The notes beneath the pieces were generated by a model. The model ran no database searches and was not told the origin of the DNA. It saw only the letters and a list, made by a program, of their open reading frames with translations. Below are positions 1-6,268 of a stretch of 8,606 nt of DNA, in pieces. The position numbers and the translations under genes are program-made. Origin of the DNA: Methanoregula sp. (GTDB taxonomy: Archaea > Halobacteriota > Methanomicrobia > Methanomicrobiales > Methanospirillaceae). Each line of letters begins with the position of its first letter. Positions within the stretch are counted from its first letter, which is position 1. The DNA lies in assembly GCA_013331015.1 (NCBI GenBank), contig DUHF01000300.1:1-8606 (forward strand), written 5' to 3'.

Positions 1-259
1 CGGCATACGCGGTGAGGTAGATGACCGGGATACCGTAGAGGACGTGGATCTTTCCAGCGGTTTCCACCCCGTCCATCGGGGTGGCGAGGTGGATGTCCAT
101 GAGCACGAGATCCGGCCTGAGTGCGCCCACCTTCTCGATGGCGGCCTCTCCGGACTTTGCGATGCCCGGCACGTTATACCCAAGGCTCTTTAACGTCTCC
201 ATGATATCGTTTGCAACGATCGCCTCGTCTTCCACAATAAAAATCGCGGGGGTTTCCAT
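1..259 (-). CDS. Receiver-domain protein, C-terminus outside window
   Basis: The first 86 residues are visible, beginning METPAIFIVEDEAIVANDIM and still open at the window edge. They form most of a REC domain: E10 and D11, phospho-acceptor Asp55 in LVLMDIHL, and Thr83 in YLTAYA. The conserved Lys (expected near 105) and any output domain lie outside. By hand count, 63 of 86 residues (about 73%) match the REC of the 377-residue protein at 3254-2121. A 27-base stretch just downstream of the Asp55 region is identical between the two genes (83-109 and 3078-3104), so this is a duplicate of that gene or its REC module. By analogy the rest is probably one or more PAS domains. It is also possible to start at the ATG three bases upstream (262). 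Confidence 0.93.
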   Translation of the reverse strand, partial: METPAIFIVEDEAIVANDIMETLKSLGYNVPGIAKSGEAAIEKVGALRPDLVLMDIHLATPMDGVETAGKIHVLYGIPVIYLTAYA

Positions 260-261
260 CA

Positions 262-323
262 TGCACTCCTCGTGTGTTCGTTCTTTGAATTGTCCTTGTA
301 CCAATTATGGTTGTCGCATCCGT
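262..323. other. Gap before the last receiver gene; no clear promoter
   Basis: Sixty-two moderately AT-rich bases. The best TATA candidate on the minus strand, CCATAATT near 310-303, is weak. It lies at about the distance from the ATG seen for the two better boxes in this window, but its match is poor. No T-run terminator follows the upstream stop. The downstream gene may therefore be read from the upstream promoter. Confidence 0.3.
266..271 (-). promoter_or_regulatory. Ribosome binding site GAGGAG choosing between two adjacent ATGs
   Basis: GAGGAG is followed by TGC and then ATGATG. The first ATG (262) would be only 3 bases away and the second (259) 6 bases. The second also gives the same N-terminal length as the paralogous receivers, so 259 is preferred. 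Confidence 0.6.
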
Positions 324-944
324 TCAAGTGTCCCTTGGGGGGGTTCCCGTCAGGCTCTCCCTGAGCAGGTGGTCCGGAAACCCGAGTTGGGTATGCAGGG
401 TATTGAGACGTTCCTCAAGGGAGCGTATTCTGATTGTGTCAGTCCACGGGCGCTCCCTGCGCCGCGTCTCAAGGTTTCTGGCAACGGTTACCAGCCGCAG
501 GAGCCGGGCATATTCCTGCACCGCATCCCGGTCCTTTCCGGCAGAATACGCCGCCGTCATCGCCTCCTGCAATTCAATTTCCCGGCCGATAATGGCATGC
601 AGCGACGAGACGATCCGCTTCACATCCACCGGCTTGACGATATAATCCCAGATCATGCCGCCGTATCGCAGGATATCTGCAAGCACCGGTTGTTTTCCGG
701 TGAGGACGACGATGGGGGGGAGCCGGGACAGCCGGGCATCTGCTACCGCACGAAGGGTATCCCACCCGTCCATGGGCTCCATCATCAGGTCAAGGATGAT
801 CAGGTCAGGGGTCTCCTGCCGGAGCACCTCAAGACAACCGGAACCACCAAAAGCCGTGATCGGCCGGAAACCCCCCATCTCAAGGTAGATGGCAAACAGT
901 TCCCGGATTGCGGGGTCATCGTCAACCAGCAGGATGGTCTCCAT
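324..944 (-). CDS. Response regulator, REC with unrecognised helical C-terminal region
   Basis: 206 residues. The REC domain (2-118) has the acidic cluster D8-D9-D10, phospho-acceptor Asp52 in LIILDLMM, Thr82 in VVLTGK and Lys104 in IVKP, so all expected receiver residues are present. It belongs to a different receiver branch from the three F-I-V-E-D-E paralogues in this window. Residues 119-206 are charged and predicted helical by eye (LQEAMTAAYSAGKDRDAVQE, then RSLEERLNTLHTQLG). They contain no HTH, PAS or kinase motif I recognise, so the tail may be a coiled or tetratricopeptide-like contact surface. The ATG shares its last-to-first base with the preceding stop (TGATG), and a GGAGG is ideally spaced. 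This gene is cotranslated with the REC-PAS-pseudoHisKA protein, which suggests that they act together. Confidence 0.92.
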   Translation of the reverse strand: METILLVDDDPAIRELFAIYLEMGGFRPITAFGGSGCLEVLRQETPDLIILDLMMEPMDGWDTLRAVADARLSRLPPIVVLTGKQPVLADILRYGGMIWDYIVKPVDVKRIVSSLHAIIGREIELQEAMTAAYSAGKDRDAVQEYARLLRLVTVARNLETRRRERPWTDTIRIRSLEERLNTLHTQLGFPDHLLRESLTGTPPRDT

Positions 945-1984
945 CAGGTACCCTCCGGGGGTTTGTCGTTTGAGGTTTCATCTGCTTCACTGCCCGGACG
1001 GTCCCGGTAGTGGCGGAGAAGGAACCGGCGGACTTTTTCCGATTCCACCCAGCCGTGGTCGAGCCGGTCAACAAGGGTATCGATCACCGCAATCTGGTCC
1101 ATGATACGCTCCCGGTAATGAATACAGTCGAGGCTCACGTATCCCATGATTGCCTGGAGGGGGTTCCTGATCTGGTCGTTTAAGATCTGGAACTGCTCCA
1201 TGTTCTGTTCGATCTGCGTGATGCCCTCTTTCTTGAGCTGGCTCTCAAACATCTTATGATCGGTGATATCATGGTACTGGACCAGGACCCGCTTCTTTTG
1301 CCCCTCCCGCCCGTTGACGAGATGGAGGGAGACTTCAAACCATTCATCGTTCCTCTTCTCCTCAAACCGGACCGGAATGCCGGTTTTGAGGACTGCGCTG
1401 ACCTGCGATTCTAAGGAGGTGAACATGCCATCGTGGTCAAACTGGATTGCAGGTACTGTGTGCACCAGCGGATACGAATCTTTGAGCCGGCGCGACATCG
1501 CATCATTGAGGGCGATGACCTGGCAGTTTTCATCAAGGAGCATCACCGCATCGGCTATGGCATTGGCGAGCACCCGGATCGTGCGTGCGTCTTCCCTGAC
1601 CTGCTCCTCCATCCGGTGCTTATACAGCGCCATCTCGATGGAGGAACGGAGTTCGCGTTCATCGAACGGTTTTAAGACATACCCGTACGGCTCGGTAACC
1701 TTTGCCCGCTCAAGGCTTGCCTCATCCGCATGGGCTGTGAGAAAGATGACAGGTATGTGGTAGCGTGTATGGATCTGTTCTGCCGTGTCGATCCCGTCCA
1801 TGGGTCCGGCAAGATGGATATCCAGGAGCACAAGATCGGGCTGGATTGATTTGAAAGCCGCGAGCGCGGATTCTCCCGAACGGCAGATCCCGGCAATATG
1901 ATACCCCTGTTTTTCAAGAGTCTGGCGGATATCCTCAGCTTCGATGAGTTCATCCTCCACGATAAAGATGGTTGCCGCGGACAC
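944..1984 (-). CDS. Response regulator, REC-PAS with degenerate HisKA-like C-terminus
   Basis: 346 residues, starting with GTG at 1984; there is no ATG in frame upstream, GGAGG lies 11 bases before, and the start aligns with the paralogous receivers. REC (1-122): E10 and D11, phospho-acceptor Asp55 in LVLLDIHL, Thr83, Lys105 in VLKP. PAS: about 134-245, ending YHDITDHK. Residues 256-325 look like a HisKA dimerisation helix pair: LNDQIRNPLQAIMGYVSL resembles the usual S-H-E-I-R-T-P-L motif, but Asp270 stands where the phospho-His should be, and no ATPase domain follows. So this segment cannot be a working kinase; it may dimerise with, or compete at, another kinase. The tail (about 330-346) is polar. 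The stop shares one base with the next gene's ATG (TGATG), implying translational coupling. Confidence 0.93.
   Translation of the reverse strand: MSAATIFIVEDELIEAEDIRQTLEKQGYHIAGICRSGESALAAFKSIQPDLVLLDIHLAGPMDGIDTAEQIHTRYHIPVIFLTAHADEASLERAKVTEPYGYVLKPFDERELRSSIEMALYKHRMEEQVREDARTIRVLANAIADAVMLLDENCQVIALNDAMSRRLKDSYPLVHTVPAIQFDHDGMFTSLESQVSAVLKTGIPVRFEEKRNDEWFEVSLHLVNGREGQKKRVLVQYHDITDHKMFESQLKKEGITQIEQNMEQFQILNDQIRNPLQAIMGYVSLDCIHYRERIMDQIAVIDTLVDRLDHGWVESEKVRRFLLRHYRDRPGSEADETSNDKPPEGT
952..956 (-). promoter_or_regulatory. Ribosome binding site GGAGG for the REC/helical-tail gene
   Basis: GGAGG on the minus strand lies 7 bases before the ATG at 944, inside the end of the upstream coding region. 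It confirms this start and, with the TGATG junction, supports coupled translation of the two regulators. Confidence 0.7.
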
Positions 1985-2027
1985 GGGAACACGTCCCTCC
2001 TGTTAAGTCATTGAATCACGATACAGG

Positions 2028-2035
2028 ATAATAAA
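2028..2035 (-). promoter_or_regulatory. TATA-like box (TTTATTAT) for the REC-PAS-pseudoHisKA gene
   Basis: TTTATTAT on the minus strand is preceded by the purine-rich GAAAAAGA, which resembles a TFB recognition element. It ends 43 bases before the GTG start at 1984, almost the same spacing as the TATA box of the previous gene. A GGAGG at 2000-1996 lies between box and start. Likely promoter of the two-gene unit 1984-324. Confidence 0.55.
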
Positions 2036-2062
2036 TCTTTTTCACCAGATAATTCAAAATCC

Positions 2063-2083
2063 AAAAACCGGATACCGGATCCG
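2063..2083 (-). terminator. Possible terminator after the REC-PAS-PAS gene
   Basis: Reading the minus strand, CGGAT (2083-2079), loop CCGGT and ATCCG (2073-2069) form a 5-bp hairpin; flanking A and T bases could extend it past a one-base bulge. TTTTT follows at 2067-2063, then a further T-rich stretch. Archaeal termination relies mainly on T runs, so the T tract matters more than the stem. It lies between the stop at 2121 and the next gene's TATA-like box. Confidence 0.4.
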
Positions 2084-2120
2084 TTTCACCGTTTTTTTAA
2101 AATCAGCGGGAGAGACGGGA

Positions 2121-3254
2121 TCAGTTCAGCCGTTCCCGGAGCACGAATACCCGGCGGACATTCTGCTGGTCAACGGCTACGGGAGTACTCTTGATGAGCG
2201 TTTTTATCCGGATGCCGAACTTATTCATCAGCGTGACGCTGCCGCTCCAGACCCGTTTCTTGTCGACAAAGAAGGCATTGGTGTCCAGGGCAAACGGATC
2301 GGCGGGATCTTTGATCAGGCTGAGGTGTTTTGTGTAGATGTCTTCAGGGGAGTACCCGAACCGTTCCCGGAACGCTTTGTTGATGTACATGACCATGCCC
2401 ATCATGTCGGTTGCCACGACAAAGTCATCCATGGAGTCGAGCATGGCAGCAAAGAGGGCAAGGGACTGCTTCTCGTTCTCGAGCTGGCGGGTAATACCAG
2501 TGAGATCGAGTTCCCGTTTCTTGAGATCCGTGATGTCGTAACTCTCGATGGCGCACCGGAAGATCTGGTTGTTCTGGTCAAAGAGCGGGGAGATGGTGTG
2601 GGAGAGCCACTTCCCGTTGAACTCTTCCTCGAATTTGTAGGGGGTTTTATCGTAGAAATGCCCCTGGACTGCATCAAGGAGCGCCCGTGAGATTATTCCG
2701 GAGGTAACCAGGGACGAGAGGGGTGCCGGGGAGCTGGATGCGCCCGCATTAAGGTTCTGTCGCGAGAATGCCGTATTGATGGAGAGGATGTTGGTGTTCT
2801 TGTCGATGATGAAGACCGGGTCGGGGTTGATGTTGAGGATTGACCGGATCAGGGCTTCGTTCTCCCGGACACGTTCATCTGCCTGGAACTTGTAGAGCGC
2901 CATCTCGATGGTGGACTGGAGCCCCCGGTCATCGTAGGGTTTGATGATGTACCCGTAGGGTTCGGTGAGTTTTGCCCGCTCAAGGAGCGCGTTGTCGGCA
3001 TAGGCCGTCAGGTATACGACCGGGATATTGTACAGGGAATGAACTTTACCGGCAGTCTCGATCCCGTCCATAGTTCCGGCGAGGTGGATGTCCATGAGCA
3101 CGAGGCCGGGCCGTGTTTCTCCAATCTTTTCGACCGCGATCTCCCCGCTCTTTGCGATACCGGCTACGGTGTAGCCAAGACCCTGGAGCGTCTCTTTGAG
3201 ATCATTTGCCACGATGGCTTCATCCTCGACAATGAAAAGCGATGCCGGTTCCAT
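2121..3254 (-). CDS. Response regulator, REC-PAS-PAS
   Basis: 377 residues. The REC domain (1-122) has acidic residues E10 and D11, phospho-acceptor Asp55 in LVLMDIHL, the switch Thr83 in YLTAYA and Lys105 in IIKP, so it should accept phosphate. Its last helix (LQSTIEMALYK) runs through a charged linker into PAS1 (about 133-243, ending YDITDLKK). A short coil follows, then PAS2 (about 265-377), which ends the protein. No HTH, kinase or cyclase domain is present, so the output is probably a protein contact. The start is supported by alignment: three receivers in this window place the same seven residues from Met to the first Phe of the F-I-V-E-D-E motif. It has its own TATA box and a terminator-like hairpin beyond its stop. 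Natural partners would be the two kinases just upstream, but pairing is inferred only from position. Confidence 0.95.
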   Translation of the reverse strand: MEPASLFIVEDEAIVANDLKETLQGLGYTVAGIAKSGEIAVEKIGETRPGLVLMDIHLAGTMDGIETAGKVHSLYNIPVVYLTAYADNALLERAKLTEPYGYIIKPYDDRGLQSTIEMALYKFQADERVRENEALIRSILNINPDPVFIIDKNTNILSINTAFSRQNLNAGASSSPAPLSSLVTSGIISRALLDAVQGHFYDKTPYKFEEEFNGKWLSHTISPLFDQNNQIFRCAIESYDITDLKKRELDLTGITRQLENEKQSLALFAAMLDSMDDFVVATDMMGMVMYINKAFRERFGYSPEDIYTKHLSLIKDPADPFALDTNAFFVDKKRVWSGSVTLMNKFGIRIKTLIKSTPVAVDQQNVRRVFVLRERLN

Positions 3255-3296
3255 GCTATCCCCCCAATCTGAACAGGGAGTCAGTCATCAGGGTTT

Positions 3297-3304
3297 CATA
3301 TAAA
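3297..3304 (-). promoter_or_regulatory. Archaeal TATA box (TTTATATG) for the REC-PAS-PAS gene
   Basis: TTTATATG on the minus strand closely matches the archaeal TATA consensus and lies in an AT-rich pocket between GC-rich genes. It ends 42 bases before the ATG at 3254. With initiation about 22-25 bases downstream, the 5' leader would be roughly 18-20 bases and would include the run of six G (3265-3260) that may serve as ribosome site. This suggests the regulator has its own promoter, separate from the kinase transcript. Confidence 0.7.
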
Positions 3305-3316
3305 CATTTGCAAATG
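3305..3316. promoter_or_regulatory. Perfect 12-bp palindrome CATTTGCAAATG, candidate operator
   Basis: The twelve bases are their own reverse complement, and symmetry stops at both flanks. On the minus strand the site directly abuts the upstream edge of the TATA-like box at 3304-3297, where TFB would contact its recognition element. A dimeric regulator bound here would be expected to block TBP/TFB loading. No copy was found in the other gaps of the window, and the regulator is unknown. The palindrome is observed; the operator role is inferred. Confidence 0.45.
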
Positions 3317-3338
3317 AGGAGTGAGAAGAGATTCATGG

Positions 3339-6182
3339 TCACGCTCCGTTACTGCCTTCTTTATCCGGCAGGTCATCTCCATAAATTCCGTTGCCGGGCA
3401 GGTTTTCCTCAACGGCCTTACCAGCTTTTGTCCTGCGGATCTCAATGATGAAGCTCGTCCCATCACCCCCGCCCCGTTCGATCGTTCCGTCCAGCTGGTC
3501 AACAAGGCTGTTCACGAGCCGGAGGCCAAGGGATTCGGTGGTCTTCCAGTCAAAACCCTCAGGAATGCCAATTCCGGTGTCGTGATAAACGAAGCGGAGC
3601 CGGTCTGCTCCCAGCAAGGTACCGTCAATGGATATCGATCCCTTCCGGTTATCCGGGAACGCATGCTTGAGGGAGTTTGAGACCAGTTCGTTCATGATAA
3701 GCCCGAGGGGGGTGACCAGATCGACATCGGTCATGATCGCGGGCATGGTGACGGACAGGGAGATCCGGTGCTGCTGGACATTGTAGAACTGCGCAACCTG
3801 TTTTACCAGAAACAGGAGGTACTCTTTTAAGTTGATCTCTGCGATATCAGGGGAGCGGTAGATCCGTTCGTGGACAAGGGACATGGTGCGCACCCGGCTC
3901 TGGGTGTCCCTGATTGCTTCGAGCACCTGAGGGTCTTTAATGAACCGCGACTGGAGTTTCAAGAGGCTTGTTATGATCTGAAGATTGTTCTTGACCCGGT
4001 GGTGGATCTCGCGGAGGAGGAGGACTTTTTCTTCAAGCGACCGGCTGATCTTCTGCTCTGCCTGTGCACGGGCAGCAACCTCGGCGGTCAGCTGTACGTT
4101 TGCCTGCCGCAGGTCTTCGGTGCGTTCCAGAACCCGTTTCTCAAGATCCTCATTTGCATGCCGTATCGCCTCTTCGGCTTCCTTGAGCGGGGTGATATCG
4201 GTGAGCACGTTGATGCTTGCCGGTCCGCCATCGTACTGGATCAGGGCGCCGTGGACAAGAACCGTGTGGCAGGTGCCGTCCCGGGCAGCGATCTTAATCT
4301 CGTACGGTGGCACATCTTCTCCCTGTATCCTCCGGGCCACGGCCTGACGGACGATATCGTGGGACTCCGGGGCCACCAGGCTGTAGAACGAAGTACCGAC
4401 AAGGGTCTGCGCCTCATAGGACAGGCTGGATGCCCCGGCCGGGTTAACATAGAGCAGGATACCGTCCCGGTGAACGATAACATAATCCGGGAGCTGGTCG
4501 ATGAGCGTGCGGTACCGTTCCTCGCTCTCGCGGAGGGCATTTTCTGAAAGTTTCCGGCCGGTGATATCCTGGTTGGCGCCGTGGGTTCCGATCGTCACTC
4601 CCTGGGCATTTTTGGTTACCCTGATACGGACAAGAATATATCGTACCTGTCCGTCCCGGCGGATGATCCGGTGCTCCCTCAGGGAGTGATACCCGGATCC
4701 GGGCCGGGACAGCGCTTTTGCGATTTCATCGGCAACGACCGGCTGGTCATCCGGGTGGGTGAACTCCCGCATGTACACCTCTGCGGGCATTTGGTAACCC
4801 CCCTCCCGTTCGGCAGTGGTCGCGTACAGGGCATAGAACCGGTCGTTGAAGGTGAAGGTTGCCGTGTCCACATCGAATTCCCAGTCTGCCATCTGTGCCA
4901 TTTCCATCGCTTCCGAGAGGAGATACTGGCTCTTCTCCAGCCCGGCTTCAGCCGTTTTCCGGTCGGTGATATCATGGATGATCGAATAAAAGAGGGGTTT
5001 GCCCTTGACACGGATCGGGCCGGAATAGATCTCCACATACCGTTTCTCTCCGTCAGCACGGTAATGGGTTGAATGGAAATGCCGGGCCTTTTCGTTCTTT
5101 GCCCGGACAAGATCCCGCACCACCTTCTCCCGGGGCAGACGGTTCAGGTCAGAGATCCCCATCGAGAGCAGCCGGTCCCGCGGGTACCCGTAATAGTTCA
5201 CCGCTGCATCGTTGGCATTAACTATCCGGCCCGTATCCGGGTCAATTAAGAGCGAGACCGAGACGCTGTTCGAGAAGAGGGCGCTGTACCGTTCCTCGCT
5301 CTCCTGTAACTCCTGCTCTGCCAGTTTCCGGTCAGTAATGTCATGGATGATGGAGTAGAAGAGCGGTTTGCCCTGTACCGTGATCGGGCCTGAATAGACC
5401 TCAACATACCGCTTCTCACCAAAGGCCAGGTAATGGACAGACTGGAAATGCTTTGCCTTCTCATTCTTTGCCCGCACAAGATCCCGCACCACCTTCTCCC
5501 GGGGCAGCCGGTTCAGGTCAGAGATCCCCATCGAGAGCAGCCGGTCCCGCGGGTACCCGTAATAGTTCACCGCTGCATCGTTGGCATTAACTATCCGGCC
5601 CGTATCCGGGTCGATTAAGAGCGAGACCGAGGCGTTGTTCGAGAAGAGGGCGCTGTAACGCTCCTCGCTCTCCTGTAACTCTTTCTGGATCCCGATGAAC
5701 GTGGTGATATCCTCAAGCGTCTCAACAGCGCCGATCACCGCGCCATTCTCACCGATGAGAGGTGCAGCGATAAAATGCAGCCATTTCCCGCGGCTTCCAA
5801 GGGACGGAAAAAAATCAGTTACCTCGTACGCGCCGGCCACCAGGTCCGCCCGCTGGTAGGAGTGGGGATACAGGACCGGTATCGTTCCCGTGGAACCGTC
5901 AACGATCAGGTCGGCAAGACAGGGGCGAACTTCTGAATAAAACGCTCTCCAGTGGTGATTCGTTCCCAGGACTGCTGACGCTTTGATGCCGGTCATGTTT
6001 TCCAGCGCACGGTTCCACGATATGACCCGGTGATCGTTGTCGATGACAAACTTCGGAACCGGAGAGGCTGCGATGATTGCGTTCAGCTGCGCTTCCCGCA
6101 CCCGAAGCGTTGTCACAAGATCGGGATCACCTGCACCGGAATTCGTCTCCCGTTCCAGCCGGGGATCGTTTGAAGATCTCAT
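3339..6182 (-). CDS. Soluble sensor histidine kinase with five PAS domains (HisKA_2 type)
   Basis: Complete, 947 residues. PAS1 about 30-165 (an extended type, VISWNRALENMTG), PAS2 168-290, PAS3 291-413, PAS4 414-555 (PAS_3-like, with FTHPDD), PAS5 556-670, coiled coil 672-717 (LEKRVLERTEDL), HisKA_2 718-800 and HATPase_c about 820-918. REIHHRVKNNLQ gives likely phospho-His 728. The N-box is NELVSNSLKHAF (831-842, Asn836), the G1 box is DTGIGIP from 868, and SLGLRLV starts at 884. PAS2 and PAS3 are near-identical tandem copies. All ATP-site motifs are intact and no transmembrane helix is seen, so this is probably an active cytoplasmic kinase reading small-molecule or redox cues. An in-frame TGA lies two codons upstream of ATG 6182, fixing that as the earliest start; GGTGA lies 3 bases before it. 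It is probably cotranscribed with the upstream kinase, since no TATA box is seen in the GC-rich gap. Confidence 0.96.
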   Translation of the reverse strand: MRSSNDPRLERETNSGAGDPDLVTTLRVREAQLNAIIAASPVPKFVIDNDHRVISWNRALENMTGIKASAVLGTNHHWRAFYSEVRPCLADLIVDGSTGTIPVLYPHSYQRADLVAGAYEVTDFFPSLGSRGKWLHFIAAPLIGENGAVIGAVETLEDITTFIGIQKELQESEERYSALFSNNASVSLLIDPDTGRIVNANDAAVNYYGYPRDRLLSMGISDLNRLPREKVVRDLVRAKNEKAKHFQSVHYLAFGEKRYVEVYSGPITVQGKPLFYSIIHDITDRKLAEQELQESEERYSALFSNSVSVSLLIDPDTGRIVNANDAAVNYYGYPRDRLLSMGISDLNRLPREKVVRDLVRAKNEKARHFHSTHYRADGEKRYVEIYSGPIRVKGKPLFYSIIHDITDRKTAEAGLEKSQYLLSEAMEMAQMADWEFDVDTATFTFNDRFYALYATTAEREGGYQMPAEVYMREFTHPDDQPVVADEIAKALSRPGSGYHSLREHRIIRRDGQVRYILVRIRVTKNAQGVTIGTHGANQDITGRKLSENALRESEERYRTLIDQLPDYVIVHRDGILLYVNPAGASSLSYEAQTLVGTSFYSLVAPESHDIVRQAVARRIQGEDVPPYEIKIAARDGTCHTVLVHGALIQYDGGPASINVLTDITPLKEAEEAIRHANEDLEKRVLERTEDLRQANVQLTAEVAARAQAEQKISRSLEEKVLLLREIHHRVKNNLQIITSLLKLQSRFIKDPQVLEAIRDTQSRVRTMSLVHERIYRSPDIAEINLKEYLLFLVKQVAQFYNVQQHRISLSVTMPAIMTDVDLVTPLGLIMNELVSNSLKHAFPDNRKGSISIDGTLLGADRLRFVYHDTGIGIPEGFDWKTTESLGLRLVNSLVDQLDGTIERGGGDGTSFIIEIRRTKAGKAVEENLPGNGIYGDDLPDKEGSNGA
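4953..5311 (-). repeat. Tandem PAS-coding repeat, copy 2 (PAS3)
   Basis: This unit encodes about residues 291-410 of the 947-residue kinase and repeats the unit at 5322-5680 with an offset of exactly 369 bases (123 codons), so the frame is kept. Hand comparison gives about 6 mismatches over 5107-5311 (about 97% identity), including one uninterrupted 104-base match at 5140-5243. Over 4961-5106 there are about 33 mismatches in 146 bases (about 77%). Both copies encode SLLIDPDTGRIVNANDAA and GKPLFYSIIHDITDRK. Confidence 0.93.
5322..5680 (-). repeat. Tandem PAS-coding repeat, copy 1 (PAS2)
   Basis: First copy in coding order, about residues 168-288, matching the unit 369 bases lower. The half encoding the PAS N-terminal core (5476-5680) is almost identical to its partner even at silent positions, while the half encoding the C-terminal strands differs at many sites, including substitutions such as LAFGEKRYVEV against RADGEKRYVEI. 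Confidence 0.93.
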
Positions 6183-6268
6183 GGGTCACCCTGCCGTATG
6201 CCTGCACGGGTGCACGCCGGGTTACCCGCCGGGATGCCGGTTATGGGCAGGTTGAGGAGGTTTGTCAT
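6179..6268 (-). CDS. 29-codon ORF coupled to both flanking kinase genes
   Basis: Not a recognised family. The ATG (6268-6266) overlaps the upstream kinase stop as ATGA, and its TGA (6181-6179) overlaps the ATG of the 947-residue kinase, again as ATGA. A GGAGG at 6280-6276, inside the end of the upstream gene, sits 7 bases before the ATG, which is ideal archaeal spacing. The peptide begins MTNLLNLPITGIPAGNP and ends GIRQGDP. It is rich in Gly, Pro and Asn, with one Cys and no clear membrane helix. Third codon positions are mostly G or C, like the neighbouring genes. It fills an otherwise untranslated 82-base gap. It may make a small peptide, or act only to carry ribosomes from one kinase gene to the next. 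Chance remains possible because the ORF is short. Confidence 0.45.
   Translation of the reverse strand: MTNLLNLPITGIPAGNPACTRAGIRQGDP

Noticed and set aside
81..1010. Long plus-strand open frame (309 codons) opposite the receiver genes
   Set aside because: It lies wholly antisense to genes with clear REC motifs, has no family resemblance and reflects the GC-rich codon use of the minus strand. The same applies to the plus-strand frames near 3870-4547, 6077-6685, 6262-6828 and 7534-8103.
1998..2028. Six-base inverted repeat TCCTGT/ACAGGA, one arm over the ribosome site and the other touching the TATA-like box
   Set aside because: The arms are short and 19 bases apart, and the upstream arm is probably not transcribed, so an RNA hairpin hiding the ribosome site is unlikely. 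Chance is a fair explanation.
3256..3336. 26-codon minus-strand ORF (starts MNLFSLLICKC) filling the gap before the REC-PAS-PAS gene, with GGAG 7 bases upstream
   Set aside because: It looks like a second bridging ORF, but it runs across the TATA box and palindrome and its start lies upstream of the expected transcription start. It could be translated only on read-through mRNA. Its base composition follows the AT-rich promoter rather than coding sequence.
6195..6235. Short GC-rich inverted and direct repeats (TGCAC/GTGCA, CCCGGCG twice) between the kinases
   Set aside because: The stems are 4-6 bases with mismatches or tiny loops and no T run follows. They lie inside the 29-codon ORF and fit ordinary GC-rich codons.
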